This document shows, piece after piece, positions 24,937 through 34,465 of a DNA stretch of 44,629 nucleotides. Within the stretch, counting starts at the first letter, position 1; every line of letters starts with the position of its first letter. This stretch comes from Candidatus Obscuribacterales bacterium. Lineage in GTDB: Bacteria > Cyanobacteriota > Vampirovibrionia > Obscuribacterales > Obscuribacteraceae. The position numbers and the translations under genes were made by a program. The stretch covers positions 1 to 44,629 of the forward strand of contig JAKFVU010000063.1 of assembly GCA_021732025.1 (NCBI GenBank), in the 5' to 3' direction. Below the pieces are notes generated by a model, which did not search any database, had not been told where the DNA came from, and saw only the letters and a list, made by a program, of their open reading frames with translations.

Positions 24937-25025
24937 CCAATAGCCTCTTTTCGCTAAACAAGTCTTTATTGACGGCTTTAGAGTAAACTCAAAAGATAGC
25001 AATTAAGTTAGGAAAGGCGGTTGTT

Positions 25026-25832
25026 TTGAGCAAAGTCTTTGAAGTAGCGAAAGAGGCAGCACTGGCCGGTGGAGCTTTGCTTAAATCGCGCGTGGGCAAG
25101 ATTAAGAGTGTAGATTACAAAAGTGCTTACAACCTGGTCACTGACGTAGACAAGGCTTCAGAAGAGCTCATTATTGCCACCATTAAAGCGGCTTTTCCTG
25201 AAGACAGCTTTTTGGCTGAAGAAGGCGGCGTTACCCATGGTAAAGCTGCTGGCAGCGGCGGGCATAGCCCCGTAAGACGATGGATTATTGATCCCCTCGA
25301 CGGCACGACCAACTATACCCATAGCTATCCCTTCTTTTGTGTCTCAATCGCGGCCGAAGAAGATGGTGTAGTCACCCATGGCGTCATTTTCAACCCCATG
25401 TCAGGGGAATTATTTAGAGCCATTAAAGGCCAGGGCGCGTTTCTCAACGACGAGCCAATTCATGTATCAAAATGCACCTCTCTTGACAATGGCTTGTTAG
25501 CAACAGGTTTTCCACCAGATACAGTCAACAATATCTACAACAATATGGACAGCTTTAAACACATCACCAATGTCTGCCATGGGGTAAGACGTGATGGCTC
25601 CGCTGCTCTTGATCTCTCATTTGTAGCCTGCGGCCGCCTCGACGGTTTTTGGGAGCGTAAACTATCAGCCTGGGACGTGGCAGCAGGGGCACTAATTGTT
25701 GAAGAAGCGGGCGGCAAAGTAAGCAATCTTGAGGCTGGACCACTAGACATGATGAGCGGTCATATTCTTGCCACCAACGGCAGTATCCACCAACAAGTAG
25801 TTGAAGCTCTCACTACAGCAAACAGCCACTAA
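25026..25832 (+). CDS. suhB: inositol monophosphatase family protein (SuhB-like)
   Basis: This 268-residue enzyme belongs to the inositol-monophosphatase/SuhB family, which removes phosphate from inositol phosphates or related sugar phosphates in a Mg-dependent reaction. The metal-binding motifs are intact: Glu65-Glu66 in LAEEGG, WIIDPLDGTTNY with Asp89 and Asp92, and WDVAAG with Asp217. The start is TTG at 25026, preceded by an AGGAAAGGCGG purine-rich stretch. It is divergent from ileS. Its stop codon overlaps that of the convergent glycosyltransferase gene. Whether it also modulates transcription, as SuhB does in E. coli, cannot be said. Confidence 0.92.
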   Translation: MSKVFEVAKEAALAGGALLKSRVGKIKSVDYKSAYNLVTDVDKASEELIIATIKAAFPEDSFLAEEGGVTHGKAAGSGGHSPVRRWIIDPLDGTTNYTHSYPFFCVSIAAEEDGVVTHGVIFNPMSGELFRAIKGQGAFLNDEPIHVSKCTSLDNGLLATGFPPDTVNNIYNNMDSFKHITNVCHGVRRDGSAALDLSFVACGRLDGFWERKLSAWDVAAGALIVEEAGGKVSNLEAGPLDMMSGHILATNGSIHQQVVEALTTANSH

Positions 25833-26572
25833 GATTTTTTCTTAACAACTAACTTGCGATAACCACCAAACCAGGCACCAAATGTGATGCGGAGAACCTC
25901 GGCTAGCATGCGCGGAGAATCGGTCAAAACGTTGACCTTAGAGCCTTCTACGTTAGCCCAGTTAATAGCAATCTCTGAAATTTTATAATCGCGTATTCGA
26001 GCTATATAGAGCAACTCAACGTCAAAAGCATATCCATTCAAGCGCGATACTGAAAAGATGTCGTGGGCCACTTGGCGGCGAAACATTTTAAAGCCGCACT
26101 GTGTATCTTTGATGCCAGGAAGAATGAGCTTTTGCACTATCAAATTGAAAGTATTGCCAATATATTTGCGGTGGGGCAGAGCCTTGATCACAGCTTCACT
26201 ATCACCCATTGCCCGAGAGCCAATAACTACATCAAAGCCCTCCTCGCACTTCGCCAATAGCTTCTGCATCTCTTCAATGGGCGAACTACCATCAGCGTCA
26301 TTCATGAGCAAATAATCGCCGCTAGCAGCGAGCATGCCAGTGCGGACAGCATAGCCTTTGCCACGGTTGGGAGCATAAGACAAGAGTCTTACACCTTGAT
26401 ATTGGTTGGCAAACTCTTCAACATAAGTAGCTGTGTCATCGTAAGAGCCATCATCGACAACAATGATTTCGAAGCTCAAACCCGACTGATAAAGATAACG
26501 GTAAACCGACGTTAGAGTGATAGGAAGTCGCCTATCTTCATTGTACGCCGGAATAATTACCGATACCTGCAT
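25829..26572 (-). CDS. GT2 glycosyltransferase, dolichyl/polyprenyl-phosphate glucosyltransferase-like
   Basis: This 247-residue family 2 glycosyltransferase transfers a sugar from a nucleotide-sugar, most likely to a polyprenyl phosphate. The nucleotide-binding DDG is at residues 40-42 in IIVVDDGSYDDT, and the metal-binding DxD is Asp92-Ala-Asp94 in LMNDADGSSP. The GSRAM and CGFKMFRR segments match the ALG5/DPM1-like branch. It lacks long C-terminal transmembrane helices. It starts with ATG 33 bp after the stop of the 933-residue gene and may be cotranscribed with it. Its product could feed envelope glycosylation, for example by the YfhO-type protein, but this link is inference. Confidence 0.9.
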   Translation of the reverse strand: MQVSVIIPAYNEDRRLPITLTSVYRYLYQSGLSFEIIVVDDGSYDDTATYVEEFANQYQGVRLLSYAPNRGKGYAVRTGMLAASGDYLLMNDADGSSPIEEMQKLLAKCEEGFDVVIGSRAMGDSEAVIKALPHRKYIGNTFNLIVQKLILPGIKDTQCGFKMFRRQVAHDIFSVSRLNGYAFDVELLYIARIRDYKISEIAINWANVEGSKVNVLTDSPRMLAEVLRITFGAWFGGYRKLVVKKKS

Positions 26573-26605
26573 GCACCATCTTTACAGGAAGTCCTGATTT
26601 ACAGC

Positions 26606-29407
26606 CTACTTATTAGCATCTCTCTCGGCCGCATATCGAGCAGCAGTATCAAAGACCGAATTACTACCTGTTAGCGTTCCAGCATTGAAAGCTTTAGTAG
26701 TGTAATACGATTGACCTTGATCGAGTGATTGCATATTACCTCTTACTTGACCAGCTTGATAGAGAGACTTGCTCTCATCATGAGGGGTGAAGCCCCATGG
26801 CCCAAAGAGACTTTGCGAAGTCTGGAATCCGTTGTAATGGGCTCCGCGCTCATTAACGCCAGTGATATCACCGTAGGTGCTAATGCCTTGACCCAGACCA
26901 ACAGTAACAATTGCACCAGAAAGTGGAGCGATACGCTCAGCCGAGACAACCTTACCGAGAATTCGAGCAGTCATGCCAGTCTCACTGATGACGCTACCTA
27001 AGCCAAAGGCACTGTTAAGAGCTACTTGTGCGGCGAAACTATCCGTACCGTAACCGGTCCAATTAACTTTATGCTCTGGGTTAGCAATCTTGTCAATTGC
27101 TGTTTGACCAAGAGTGAAAGTAGTACCGAAAGCCACGTTAGTAGAAAGGGCCTTACCGACATTCATAGTTTTTTCGAGCATAGTAGCTGCCACAGCAGTC
27201 TCGGCACCGGCTCCAGAGACCTTAGCTACTGCGCCAGCGGCTCCAGGTAGAGCAACGAATGCAGCAGTATTACCAGCAACTTTGAAAGAGTCACCCATAT
27301 CGCGGTAAATAGATTGACTATAGAGAGGCTTGCCTTCTTTATCGAGAGTGACACCACCAGTATTGTCAGCCACTAAGCGCATGATGCCTGTGCCCCCGGC
27401 AGCTACTGTGCCGGCTCCAATGCCCAGTACTGTGACACCACCGACGACACCGGCCGTCGCTAACATCGTTGTACCAACAACGCCTGTGACACCAAGAGCG
27501 GTGGCAGCGGCAGCACCAGCAGCAGCGCCAGTTGCGATTGCGCCTGGTCCAAGCCAGATGCCAGCAGCCACGCCTACCACTACTGCACCGACGATGCAGA
27601 GTTTCTTGCCCCAACGATCCCACCAGCCTGGCTCTTTAGCCATTTCTCTCATTTGCTCTAAATCTTTGCTGTGTTCAGCGACAAAGGCAGGGTCACCTTT
27701 GGCAATTTCATCAAGCTTGGCATTAGCGGCACTTCTATCTTCCCGAGACAAGTCGTAAGTAGCCTCAAGCAAACGCACCAGTTGAGTGTTTTTGGTGTTA
27801 TTTACTAGTTGCTCATCGAGTTGGGCCTTCTGCATATCAATCATTTTGATTTGATCTTCAATACGCTTAGCTTCGATCTTGCCTTCTTCTTCAGTGACAA
27901 ACTTCTTGGTACCAAGACCTTTTTGTTCAGCTTCGAGTTTGGTTTTCTCAACTTCAAGGGCTTGCTTAGACATGGTCAGTTGTTGTTTCTGAGTAGCCAA
28001 TTGACCATCCATAGACGAACCCAAGGCAGCAATATCTGCCTTAATTTGAGCATTATTCATGCCTTTGCCGTAAGCAGACTCTTTAGTCTCTGTGCTGGAA
28101 TCAGTATTCCCGCCTTGCAATCTTTGCAATTGAGTGCGGAAGTTATTGATATCGGTGTTAAGTTTATTTGGATCAAATGTGGATGAAGCCGCTAGTTGCT
28201 TATCGAGCTTAGCTAGATCAACAAAGCGGTTGTCGTTGTAGTGTAACTGGCCATCGGCACCACGGTTATACATAACATCAGGGCACTCAGCTTTTACTCG
28301 CAGAGTAAGAGTTTGTGCTTCACCGAAGCGACCTTGCTCAGCCAAGAATTGAGCGTACTGCAATCTGGCTGTTTCAGCCATAACCACAGTGTTAGCCATT
28401 TCTTTCAATACTTCAGGACTCTGTCTATTGGCAAAATTAGGATCTTTCACCATTTGCGCAATCAACGGCACATTGATATTGTCAGCTTGGGCAACAGCAG
28501 CTTTAAGAGCCTTCTCTTGCTCGACTTTATCGCCTTTGCTACCAAGTTCGATGGCACGCTGCATATCACCAGTCATCGACTGCACTTTTTGTGAGCCGTT
28601 TTCATTACGTGGGAAAACTTCGTTCACGGCATTGAGATAAAGTGGATGATTGCGCAATTCTTTGCTGGCGGCACCAGCCTCAGCAATCAGTGACATAGCA
28701 TCAGTAATATCAGCGCGGTCTACTTTCAACTTGCCATTGGGTAGCATCTCAACTGGTGTATCAGGGTTAGTAAAACCGCCACCCTTAAGTTGAGCATAAA
28801 TAAGTTTGGTAAAAGCAGGAGCATTCTCTAAGGTCTTGTAGTCATCTACTTTGCCTTGAGCGGCAAGCAAGGTTTCTAGCTTAGTTTTGGTGGCAGCGTC
28901 ACCAGGATTCTTCAATGCTTCAGTAATGCTCTCGGTCGACAACTTGTTAGTATCAAGACCAAGACCTTTAGCAATGGTGTTGCGCTCAGCAAGACTATTA
29001 TTGAGTTGACGCGAAACTTCGTTTTGATCAACCGACTTAGACATAACAACAGCTTGGTTGGCAGCATCATTAACGGTTTGCTTCAACTCTTTGATGCGCT
29101 CGCCCACAGTTGTTTGATGTGGCTTGCCATCGGCACCAGTGACGGTGAGCTTCTCGTCCATGGGCTTCTTGCTTACTATCAATTCGGCCAAGGCGTCAGC
29201 AGATTGCTTTGCTGTAGTAATACGGCCAAAGATCTCTTGAGTCTTTTCTTTGACGTCAATCTCAGTAGGCTTAGCTGCAGCATCAGTGACTTTAGCTTTG
29301 TCAGTAGGATTCCCGGCCAAACTCAGCTTGAGGCTGGCATCACCATGATCATCCGTTTTTTTAACGGTTGAGTCGGTTACCTTAGTTTCTGGCTTGGTCT
29401 CGGTCAT
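26606..29407 (-). CDS. large protein of unknown function with Gly/Ala-rich hydrophobic region (933 aa)
   Basis: I do not recognise this protein. It opens with a polar Thr/Lys/Asp-rich stretch (residues 1-45) and has no signal peptide. A long helical part follows, with coiled-coil-like sequence at about 440-560 rich in Gln, Glu and Lys. A Gly/Ala/Val-rich hydrophobic region at about 596-676 could hold several membrane-spanning or amphipathic helices. The C-terminal 250 residues are Gly/Ser/Thr-rich. Near the end it shares the pattern VGL...ITGV...RG with the 1526-residue protein upstream. The ATG follows GAGGG at 9 nt. A promoter candidate lies just upstream. A surface or membrane-associated structural role is possible but unproven. 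Confidence 0.72.
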   Translation of the reverse strand: MTETKPETKVTDSTVKKTDDHGDASLKLSLAGNPTDKAKVTDAAAKPTEIDVKEKTQEIFGRITTAKQSADALAELIVSKKPMDEKLTVTGADGKPHQTTVGERIKELKQTVNDAANQAVVMSKSVDQNEVSRQLNNSLAERNTIAKGLGLDTNKLSTESITEALKNPGDAATKTKLETLLAAQGKVDDYKTLENAPAFTKLIYAQLKGGGFTNPDTPVEMLPNGKLKVDRADITDAMSLIAEAGAASKELRNHPLYLNAVNEVFPRNENGSQKVQSMTGDMQRAIELGSKGDKVEQEKALKAAVAQADNINVPLIAQMVKDPNFANRQSPEVLKEMANTVVMAETARLQYAQFLAEQGRFGEAQTLTLRVKAECPDVMYNRGADGQLHYNDNRFVDLAKLDKQLAASSTFDPNKLNTDINNFRTQLQRLQGGNTDSSTETKESAYGKGMNNAQIKADIAALGSSMDGQLATQKQQLTMSKQALEVEKTKLEAEQKGLGTKKFVTEEEGKIEAKRIEDQIKMIDMQKAQLDEQLVNNTKNTQLVRLLEATYDLSREDRSAANAKLDEIAKGDPAFVAEHSKDLEQMREMAKEPGWWDRWGKKLCIVGAVVVGVAAGIWLGPGAIATGAAAGAAAATALGVTGVVGTTMLATAGVVGGVTVLGIGAGTVAAGGTGIMRLVADNTGGVTLDKEGKPLYSQSIYRDMGDSFKVAGNTAAFVALPGAAGAVAKVSGAGAETAVAATMLEKTMNVGKALSTNVAFGTTFTLGQTAIDKIANPEHKVNWTGYGTDSFAAQVALNSAFGLGSVISETGMTARILGKVVSAERIAPLSGAIVTVGLGQGISTYGDITGVNERGAHYNGFQTSQSLFGPWGFTPHDESKSLYQAGQVRGNMQSLDQGQSYYTTKAFNAGTLTGSNSVFDTAARYAAERDANK

Positions 29408-29466
29408 GATTTGAACCCTCTTGTTTCATATACTGAAGAAGAACATTCACTGCCTCAGTAATATGG

Positions 29467-29496
29467 ACTATACAGATTGTTCCCTTTTCTAGACAA
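29467..29496 (-). promoter_or_regulatory. candidate promoter for the 933-residue protein gene
   Basis: On the minus strand TTGTCT (29491-29496) and TATAGT (29467-29472) are separated by 18 bp. They sit after the terminator of the upstream gene and 59 bp before the ATG. Confidence 0.5.
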
Positions 29497-29526
29497 AGTC
29501 AGACAAAATTATCGGATCAAATCTCC

Positions 29527-29558
29527 TAAAACGAAGGCGCCGTCTAAGACAGCGCCTT
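29527..29558 (-). terminator. intrinsic terminator after the 1526-residue protein gene
   Basis: On the minus strand AAGGCGCTGTC and GACGGCGCCTT form an 11-bp stem (one G-U pair) with a TTA loop between 29534 and 29558. A T-rich tail (CGTTTTAGG) follows. It lies 53 bp after the stop of the large gene and ends its transcript before the next gene. Confidence 0.75.
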
Positions 29559-29611
29559 GCTCGTTATTGCCGGTTGTCAAGAGAAGCCTTTGCTTCTCCC
29601 ATTCTTAGAGC

Positions 29612-32600
29612 TTATGGGCTAGCGTCGGGGCTAGAAACACCATCAGCGTTGCTTGCAGGCTTAGCTGCAGCGTCAGCTTTGACCGGAGGCTTAGCAGTAT
29701 CGTCAACTATCGGCGCAGCGGCTCTTTCTACAGGCTTAGCTGTCGAATCAGCAGCGGGCTTAGCGCTGGTATCGGCCGGTGGAATGGCGGTACCGAGGCC
29801 GTAATCGTAGTCTAGAAGTGGCTGATCAGCGCCTGTCACCATTGGTTGAAGTTTGTAGGTGCTGGTAGCAGCATCAGCAAACGGAGCAATTAGAGGTGAG
29901 CTCAAGGCTTGATAGGTTAGGGCCTTGCGATTAAGGCTTTGGCCCAAAATGGCCTTAACGCCCAAATCTCTGGTTTCGGCCATACCTAGTTTGGAGAAGC
30001 CACGGAAAGCAGCTCCGGCAAATAGACCTTCAAGCACACCACTGCGACGAACGATATCAAGAGCAGTTGGATTGGTGCTGCCAAAGTTGGCTTCGAGCAT
30101 GGCTTCACTAAAGCTGTATTTCTTAGGTTGGCCATTTTCGTCAACGCCTTTGCCCATACGGTCATAGACGCCAGTGATACTTTCATAAGCATGCAAACCG
30201 ACGACATATGATCCAACAGCCACTGCGTCAGCTCTGCGGGTCATGCCACCTTTGAGTGCTTGCACATCAGCCAAGTCGGCTCTGACAGTCTTAGGAATGC
30301 TGAGACCACCATAGAAGCGATTGGTGAGGAAGGTTTCTTTGCCCCATTGTCCCCAAGTTCTCTTAGTGATGTCGCTGACATCAGGAGCCAACTCATCGAG
30401 TTTGCGCCAGCCTTGGCCATCAGCGCCTTTGCGGCTAATGTTGCCGAAGATACTGCCACCATTTGCTTCAATCTGACGCAGAACAGCGTCATCAGTTTGG
30501 CCTTTCAAGCCAGGGAACATGCGGGCCATTTCTGAATCAGGAGTGGCCTTAGCAACGAATCTTTCGATGTCGCCCATGGTCTTAGCGTCGCGGGTAGGCA
30601 ACGGAATTGATTTGCCTGAAAGTAATTTAGGCAGAGCAACAGATTCAGCACTAGCGATTCTAGATACACGCATACCGTTATCGAGAGTAGCTAATTCATC
30701 AGCGATTTTCTTAGCCGAATCGAACTTCGGTACACCAGAGGCACCCAGATGTTCCATTACTTGGCGAGGAGTCATCTTCTCGTAGCCAGGAATCATCTTA
30801 GCTGCTTGAACCAAATCTTGAGTGGCGGTCAAATCTTTGGTGACTACAGCCTTGAGGTCACCCACAGTGCTGTAACCATTTTTCTGCAATTCATTAATGG
30901 CCTTGAGTTCATTGGACATGCTGCCTTCAACCATGACCATAGCTTCGGCGCCACGTGTGCTGAGCGACTGAGGCAAGACCGCTCTTAACTCATCGTCAGT
31001 CATATCAGCAATCTTACGTGTTACGTCTTTGCTATTTTTGATAGCTTCGGCTTCGGTCTTTAAGCCCTTAGCAGCAAGGCGTTCACCGTACTCACCCAAG
31101 GTCATAACTCGACCAGCTGTGTTATCCATACTGCGAGCTGCCATAGCAACATCACTGTAAGCATCAAGGCTGCGGTTGAAGACCTTATTGCCAGCGATAC
31201 CGCCGTACTTCATGGTCGACACAAGAGCAGTAACAGCGGCTGCGTGAACAGCTGTTTCAGTAGGAGCTTCCCACTGTCCAGTGCCGAGGCGCATAGCTAC
31301 AGAACGGGTACCGAAGTTAACACCGAACGAACTGGCGTCGGCAATGGCGTGCTTAGCAGCAAAGCCCATCTTGGTTTTCGACAGCAAGGCTGCAACGCCA
31401 AGTTGTGTAGCGAATGACAAACCAGTATCAACGATATCTACACCAGTGCTCCACATTTTGGTGTTTGCTGCGGTGGTCACTGCCTTGAACTGTTCAGGAG
31501 CGAGCTGCGCACCAAAATTCTTCACTTGCTCTAGAGATGGATCAGTGGCATTGGCACCGTGTATTTCTTTGTACTTAGCATCAGCTTGTTTCAACAGTTC
31601 AACTGCTTTGGTTGGCTGATAGAGAGTATCAATAGTTGGAGAAGAACGGTGCTCCCAGGCATTTTTCTCTTTATTGAACACAGCACCTTGCGAGATATAC
31701 ATCATTGCTGAAGCAGATCTAGTTGTAACTGCAATGTCGATGGCGCCGGCTCTATCTTTAGTGCCTTGAAGGAAATCTAGAGCTTTCGGAATCAAGTTAT
31801 CTTTATCGCTGGCACCAATGGTAGCCATGCTCTTCTCAAGGTTGGCCTTCTCACGCTTCATCAAGTCAACTGGCATGCTATCAGCAGCAGCGTAGACGAG
31901 CTTGAGCTGGTCATCCATAGACTTATTCAAGTCCATTTGGTTAGGGCCAGTACCAAGCATAGGCTGAAGATTTTCAGGTTTCTTGGTGTCAATAGCTAAT
32001 GCGTCTTTACCACCAAGGTAAGCTGCATATTCTTGACGAACGGTAATGCCAAGACTCAGTGAATCAATCAAGCTGGCGTTATCTGAGTGATACTTCAATC
32101 TGGTAGCGGCATCAAGCGGCTGACCTTCAAGAGTCAAGCCTTTTTCAATTGCTCCAACTTTGTCGGCCAACTGTTTCTTGATTTCAGTGACGCGAGCTGG
32201 ATCATCAATGCGCTTGAGCAGCTCTTCATATAGAGCTTTGGTTTGAGGTATGTAATCTGGGCCTTGCTTAGCCATCTCATGAGCAGCACTGAGCAATTGG
32301 TCTGGTGTAGCGGCAGCCAGTTGGGCAGCCATATCACCAGTTGCTGCTGGTTTTGCTGCAGCATCAGTAGTCTGACCAGGTACAGCAGCGGCGTCTGTTG
32401 TTTTGGCCGGATCAGCAGGGGCATCAGCAGAAGCTGCCACCACCGGAAGAGTGGCACCAGTGTCGGTGGCAAGCTTAGTGATCACAGGATCAGCCACAAG
32501 AGTCTTAGTGACGGCATCAGGTAGACCGGTAAACATACCTTCTACGACACCTTTTGCCGTAGCTTTGTTGTCGCTGCCATCAGCGGCTTTGCCACCAATG

Positions 32601-34192
32601 GAACTCAAAAGAGCCGCATAGTTGTAGTGGGCAGTTGGCTTAGCGTAAATTGCATCTTCATAGTTTTTGGCTAGTCCAGTCATGCCAAATTGTAGAGCAA
32701 TAGCGTTGAGACCGTTTTCTTGTGAACCAACGGTTGTCACAGCATCGGTGATAGCTTTGCCAAATGCAGGATGAGCCTCACCCAGCTTAGCTAGGGCAGC
32801 AGTGCGATCAGCGGCCGAAACATCTAGATTAGTGATCGTTTGCAACAAGCCGGCATCAGTTTGGCTAAGAGCAGGTTTGCCATCGGCACCTTTAGGACTG
32901 CCTGCCACCATGGCCACAAATTCTTTGTCGATATTGGCCACAGCTGCAGTAAATGCAGGAGCCTTATCAGCTGGCACAAGTTTAGCTAACTCACCGGCAC
33001 TAAATTCGTATTTAGCTTTAGCGAGCAGTAAATTATCGTCAGAAGCTTTAACGCTATCGGCCAATACTTTCTGTTGCTCAGGAGTTATTGCTTTAGCACC
33101 TTGATCTGTCAGTTGCTTAGAAAGCTCGGCACCAGCAAGGATAGCGGCAACGTTAGCAGCCTCATTCGGTATTAGTTTTTGGATGGTGGCTATACGAGAC
33201 TCTTGAGTCTCAGCGCCAGCTTGAGGAGCTACAGCGGCAGGCTGATCGGTAGTCTTAGCAGCAAGTGCAGCCTTCTCTTGTTGATCTCTCAAATACTGGT
33301 GAATTTGTACAAATTCTTGTGGAAGTTTCTGGCCACTTTCCATGATGCGTGTATATTGGCGCATGAAGTTGGGGTCAGTAAGAATGGTGGCATTGGCATT
33401 CAACTTGTCGCCCAAGGTAGCCTTCTGCTCAGGAGTGAGCTTCGACAAATTCTTCGCATCTTCAGGAGATAGACCGGCAGCCTGTAAGAATTGAGTGGTG
33501 CCTTCTTCAATGCGGCCTTGGCGATAGAGCCAGAGAGCCTTGTTGCCTTGAGCACAATCATTGACGCGCATCAATGTATAGGAAGCAGCTTGACGCTCAG
33601 CCAATTCGCGCAACTTAACTGGATCTGTTTCTGTTTGCTTGGCTTTCAATACTGCTTCGTAGTCAGCCTTAGCAGCAGCAATTTGCTCAGGAGTAACTTG
33701 TTTGGCAAGGGCAATAGCTTTGTCGTACGCAGCTTCTGCGTCGGTAAGTTTGTGAGCGCGGTTGGCTGTAGGCACATCGTTATCGAGAATGCGCGCTACT
33801 TCTTTAGATAAAGCCAGACCCTTAACCAGCTCAGGGCTGAGGGGCTTGGTTAGGTCTAGTGGCGCAGCAAGCTTGTCATTGGCGGCAGGAGCGTCTTTGG
33901 CTGGCACTGTAGCGTCTTTAGCTGGCACCGTAGCGTCTTTAGCCGGCACTGTAGCGTCTTTAGCTGGCGCTGCGGTTGTGTCTTTCACCGCTGGAACGAC
34001 CGCTGCATCTGTCGGTGGCTTAGCCGTTCCAGTGGCGTCGCCAGTAGTCGTCTTAGGTGCCGTTGCAGTATCGCCGGCTGGCTTCGTTAGCTTTGGCTGC
34101 TCAAAGATAGTGCCAAAGTCGACCTTTTTCGGGTCGGCAGCAGCAGCATCTGCTGGTTTTTTGTTCAAGATTGAATCAGCGACATCAGCCAT
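29612..34192 (-). CDS. very large Ala/Lys/Pro-rich protein of unknown function (1526 aa)
   Basis: I do not recognise this protein. Residues 1-115 are a disordered Ala/Pro/Lys/Thr-rich region with four copies of a seven-residue unit VPAKDAT-like (about 74-101). A long, Ala/Lys/Gln-rich helical section fills about 115-950. A partly hydrophobic region with alternating helices follows (about 955-1100). A globular-looking part lies at about 1100-1470, and a second disordered Ala/Pro/Lys/Asp-rich tail ends the protein. There is no signal peptide. The ATG is preceded by AGGGG 9 nt upstream. It shares its overall layout and the VGLHAYESITGVYDR region with the 933-residue protein downstream. Codon use looks like that of its neighbours. 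Confidence 0.72.
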   Translation of the reverse strand: MADVADSILNKKPADAAAADPKKVDFGTIFEQPKLTKPAGDTATAPKTTTGDATGTAKPPTDAAVVPAVKDTTAAPAKDATVPAKDATVPAKDATVPAKDAPAANDKLAAPLDLTKPLSPELVKGLALSKEVARILDNDVPTANRAHKLTDAEAAYDKAIALAKQVTPEQIAAAKADYEAVLKAKQTETDPVKLRELAERQAASYTLMRVNDCAQGNKALWLYRQGRIEEGTTQFLQAAGLSPEDAKNLSKLTPEQKATLGDKLNANATILTDPNFMRQYTRIMESGQKLPQEFVQIHQYLRDQQEKAALAAKTTDQPAAVAPQAGAETQESRIATIQKLIPNEAANVAAILAGAELSKQLTDQGAKAITPEQQKVLADSVKASDDNLLLAKAKYEFSAGELAKLVPADKAPAFTAAVANIDKEFVAMVAGSPKGADGKPALSQTDAGLLQTITNLDVSAADRTAALAKLGEAHPAFGKAITDAVTTVGSQENGLNAIALQFGMTGLAKNYEDAIYAKPTAHYNYAALLSSIGGKAADGSDNKATAKGVVEGMFTGLPDAVTKTLVADPVITKLATDTGATLPVVAASADAPADPAKTTDAAAVPGQTTDAAAKPAATGDMAAQLAAATPDQLLSAAHEMAKQGPDYIPQTKALYEELLKRIDDPARVTEIKKQLADKVGAIEKGLTLEGQPLDAATRLKYHSDNASLIDSLSLGITVRQEYAAYLGGKDALAIDTKKPENLQPMLGTGPNQMDLNKSMDDQLKLVYAAADSMPVDLMKREKANLEKSMATIGASDKDNLIPKALDFLQGTKDRAGAIDIAVTTRSASAMMYISQGAVFNKEKNAWEHRSSPTIDTLYQPTKAVELLKQADAKYKEIHGANATDPSLEQVKNFGAQLAPEQFKAVTTAANTKMWSTGVDIVDTGLSFATQLGVAALLSKTKMGFAAKHAIADASSFGVNFGTRSVAMRLGTGQWEAPTETAVHAAAVTALVSTMKYGGIAGNKVFNRSLDAYSDVAMAARSMDNTAGRVMTLGEYGERLAAKGLKTEAEAIKNSKDVTRKIADMTDDELRAVLPQSLSTRGAEAMVMVEGSMSNELKAINELQKNGYSTVGDLKAVVTKDLTATQDLVQAAKMIPGYEKMTPRQVMEHLGASGVPKFDSAKKIADELATLDNGMRVSRIASAESVALPKLLSGKSIPLPTRDAKTMGDIERFVAKATPDSEMARMFPGLKGQTDDAVLRQIEANGGSIFGNISRKGADGQGWRKLDELAPDVSDITKRTWGQWGKETFLTNRFYGGLSIPKTVRADLADVQALKGGMTRRADAVAVGSYVVGLHAYESITGVYDRMGKGVDENGQPKKYSFSEAMLEANFGSTNPTALDIVRRSGVLEGLFAGAAFRGFSKLGMAETRDLGVKAILGQSLNRKALTYQALSSPLIAPFADAATSTYKLQPMVTGADQPLLDYDYGLGTAIPPADTSAKPAADSTAKPVERAAAPIVDDTAKPPVKADAAAKPASNADGVSSPDASP
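33891..33974 (-). repeat. 21-bp tandem repeat, four copies, coding for VPAKDAT units
   Basis: Four head-to-tail 21-bp units lie at 33891-33911, 33912-33932, 33933-33953 and 33954-33974. The first three differ by one to three bases from each other, and the last diverges at its end. They encode four near-identical seven-residue units in the N-terminal disordered region of the 1526-residue protein. Copy number may vary between strains by slippage. Confidence 0.85.
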
Positions 34193-34465
34193 TAGAAAGA
34201 ACCCCTAGTTGGTGGCGACTATCTACACACACGCCATATTAATTTATTCCAGTTTTAACGTCCTTTGAAACTGGGGAAACTACGTAGGCGGGAAGTCAAG
34301 TGGTTATATTTTTATCTTGGCAACCACTGCTTCAACTGCATCTATCCGACCCTACTTGTTTCTAGACAAGAATCGGCAAATGAATCGAGAAATAAGTTTT
34401 TAAAATGCCGATCGCTGACTATAGCTAGAAAACTCTCAACTGCTCTATAAACCGTTTTACTTCGG
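34193..34465. other. 273-bp intergenic region
   Basis: This lies between mutS2 and the 1526-residue protein gene, both on the minus strand. The Shine-Dalgarno of the downstream gene (AGGGG, about 9 nt before its ATG) is at the low-coordinate end. I see no convincing terminator hairpin after mutS2 and no clear promoter hexamer pair. A 61-codon open frame on the plus strand from 34265 lacks a ribosome site and is not supported. Confidence 0.5.

Noticed and set aside
24715..25025. T-box riboswitch upstream of ileS
   Set aside because: The conserved T-box element (AGGGTGGNACCGCG-type) is not present in the leader on the minus strand, and no specifier-loop stem is evident. The Ile-rich reading frame and terminator fit a peptide-controlled attenuator better.
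27366..27623. 85-codon minus-strand Cys/Trp/Arg-rich frame inside the 933-residue gene
   Set aside because: It is a frame-shifted reading of the Gly/Ala-rich codons of the larger gene. The odd composition is an artefact of GCN/GGN codons read out of frame.
33762..34208. 148-codon open frame on the plus strand with repeated SLAGTVA units
   Set aside because: It lies wholly opposite the 1526-residue gene. Its repeats are only the complement of the 21-bp coding repeat, and it lacks a ribosome site.
34265..34450. 61-codon open frame in the gap between mutS2 and the 1526-residue gene
   Set aside because: It starts with TTG without any ribosome site, has no recognisable composition or domain, and is short enough to occur by chance.
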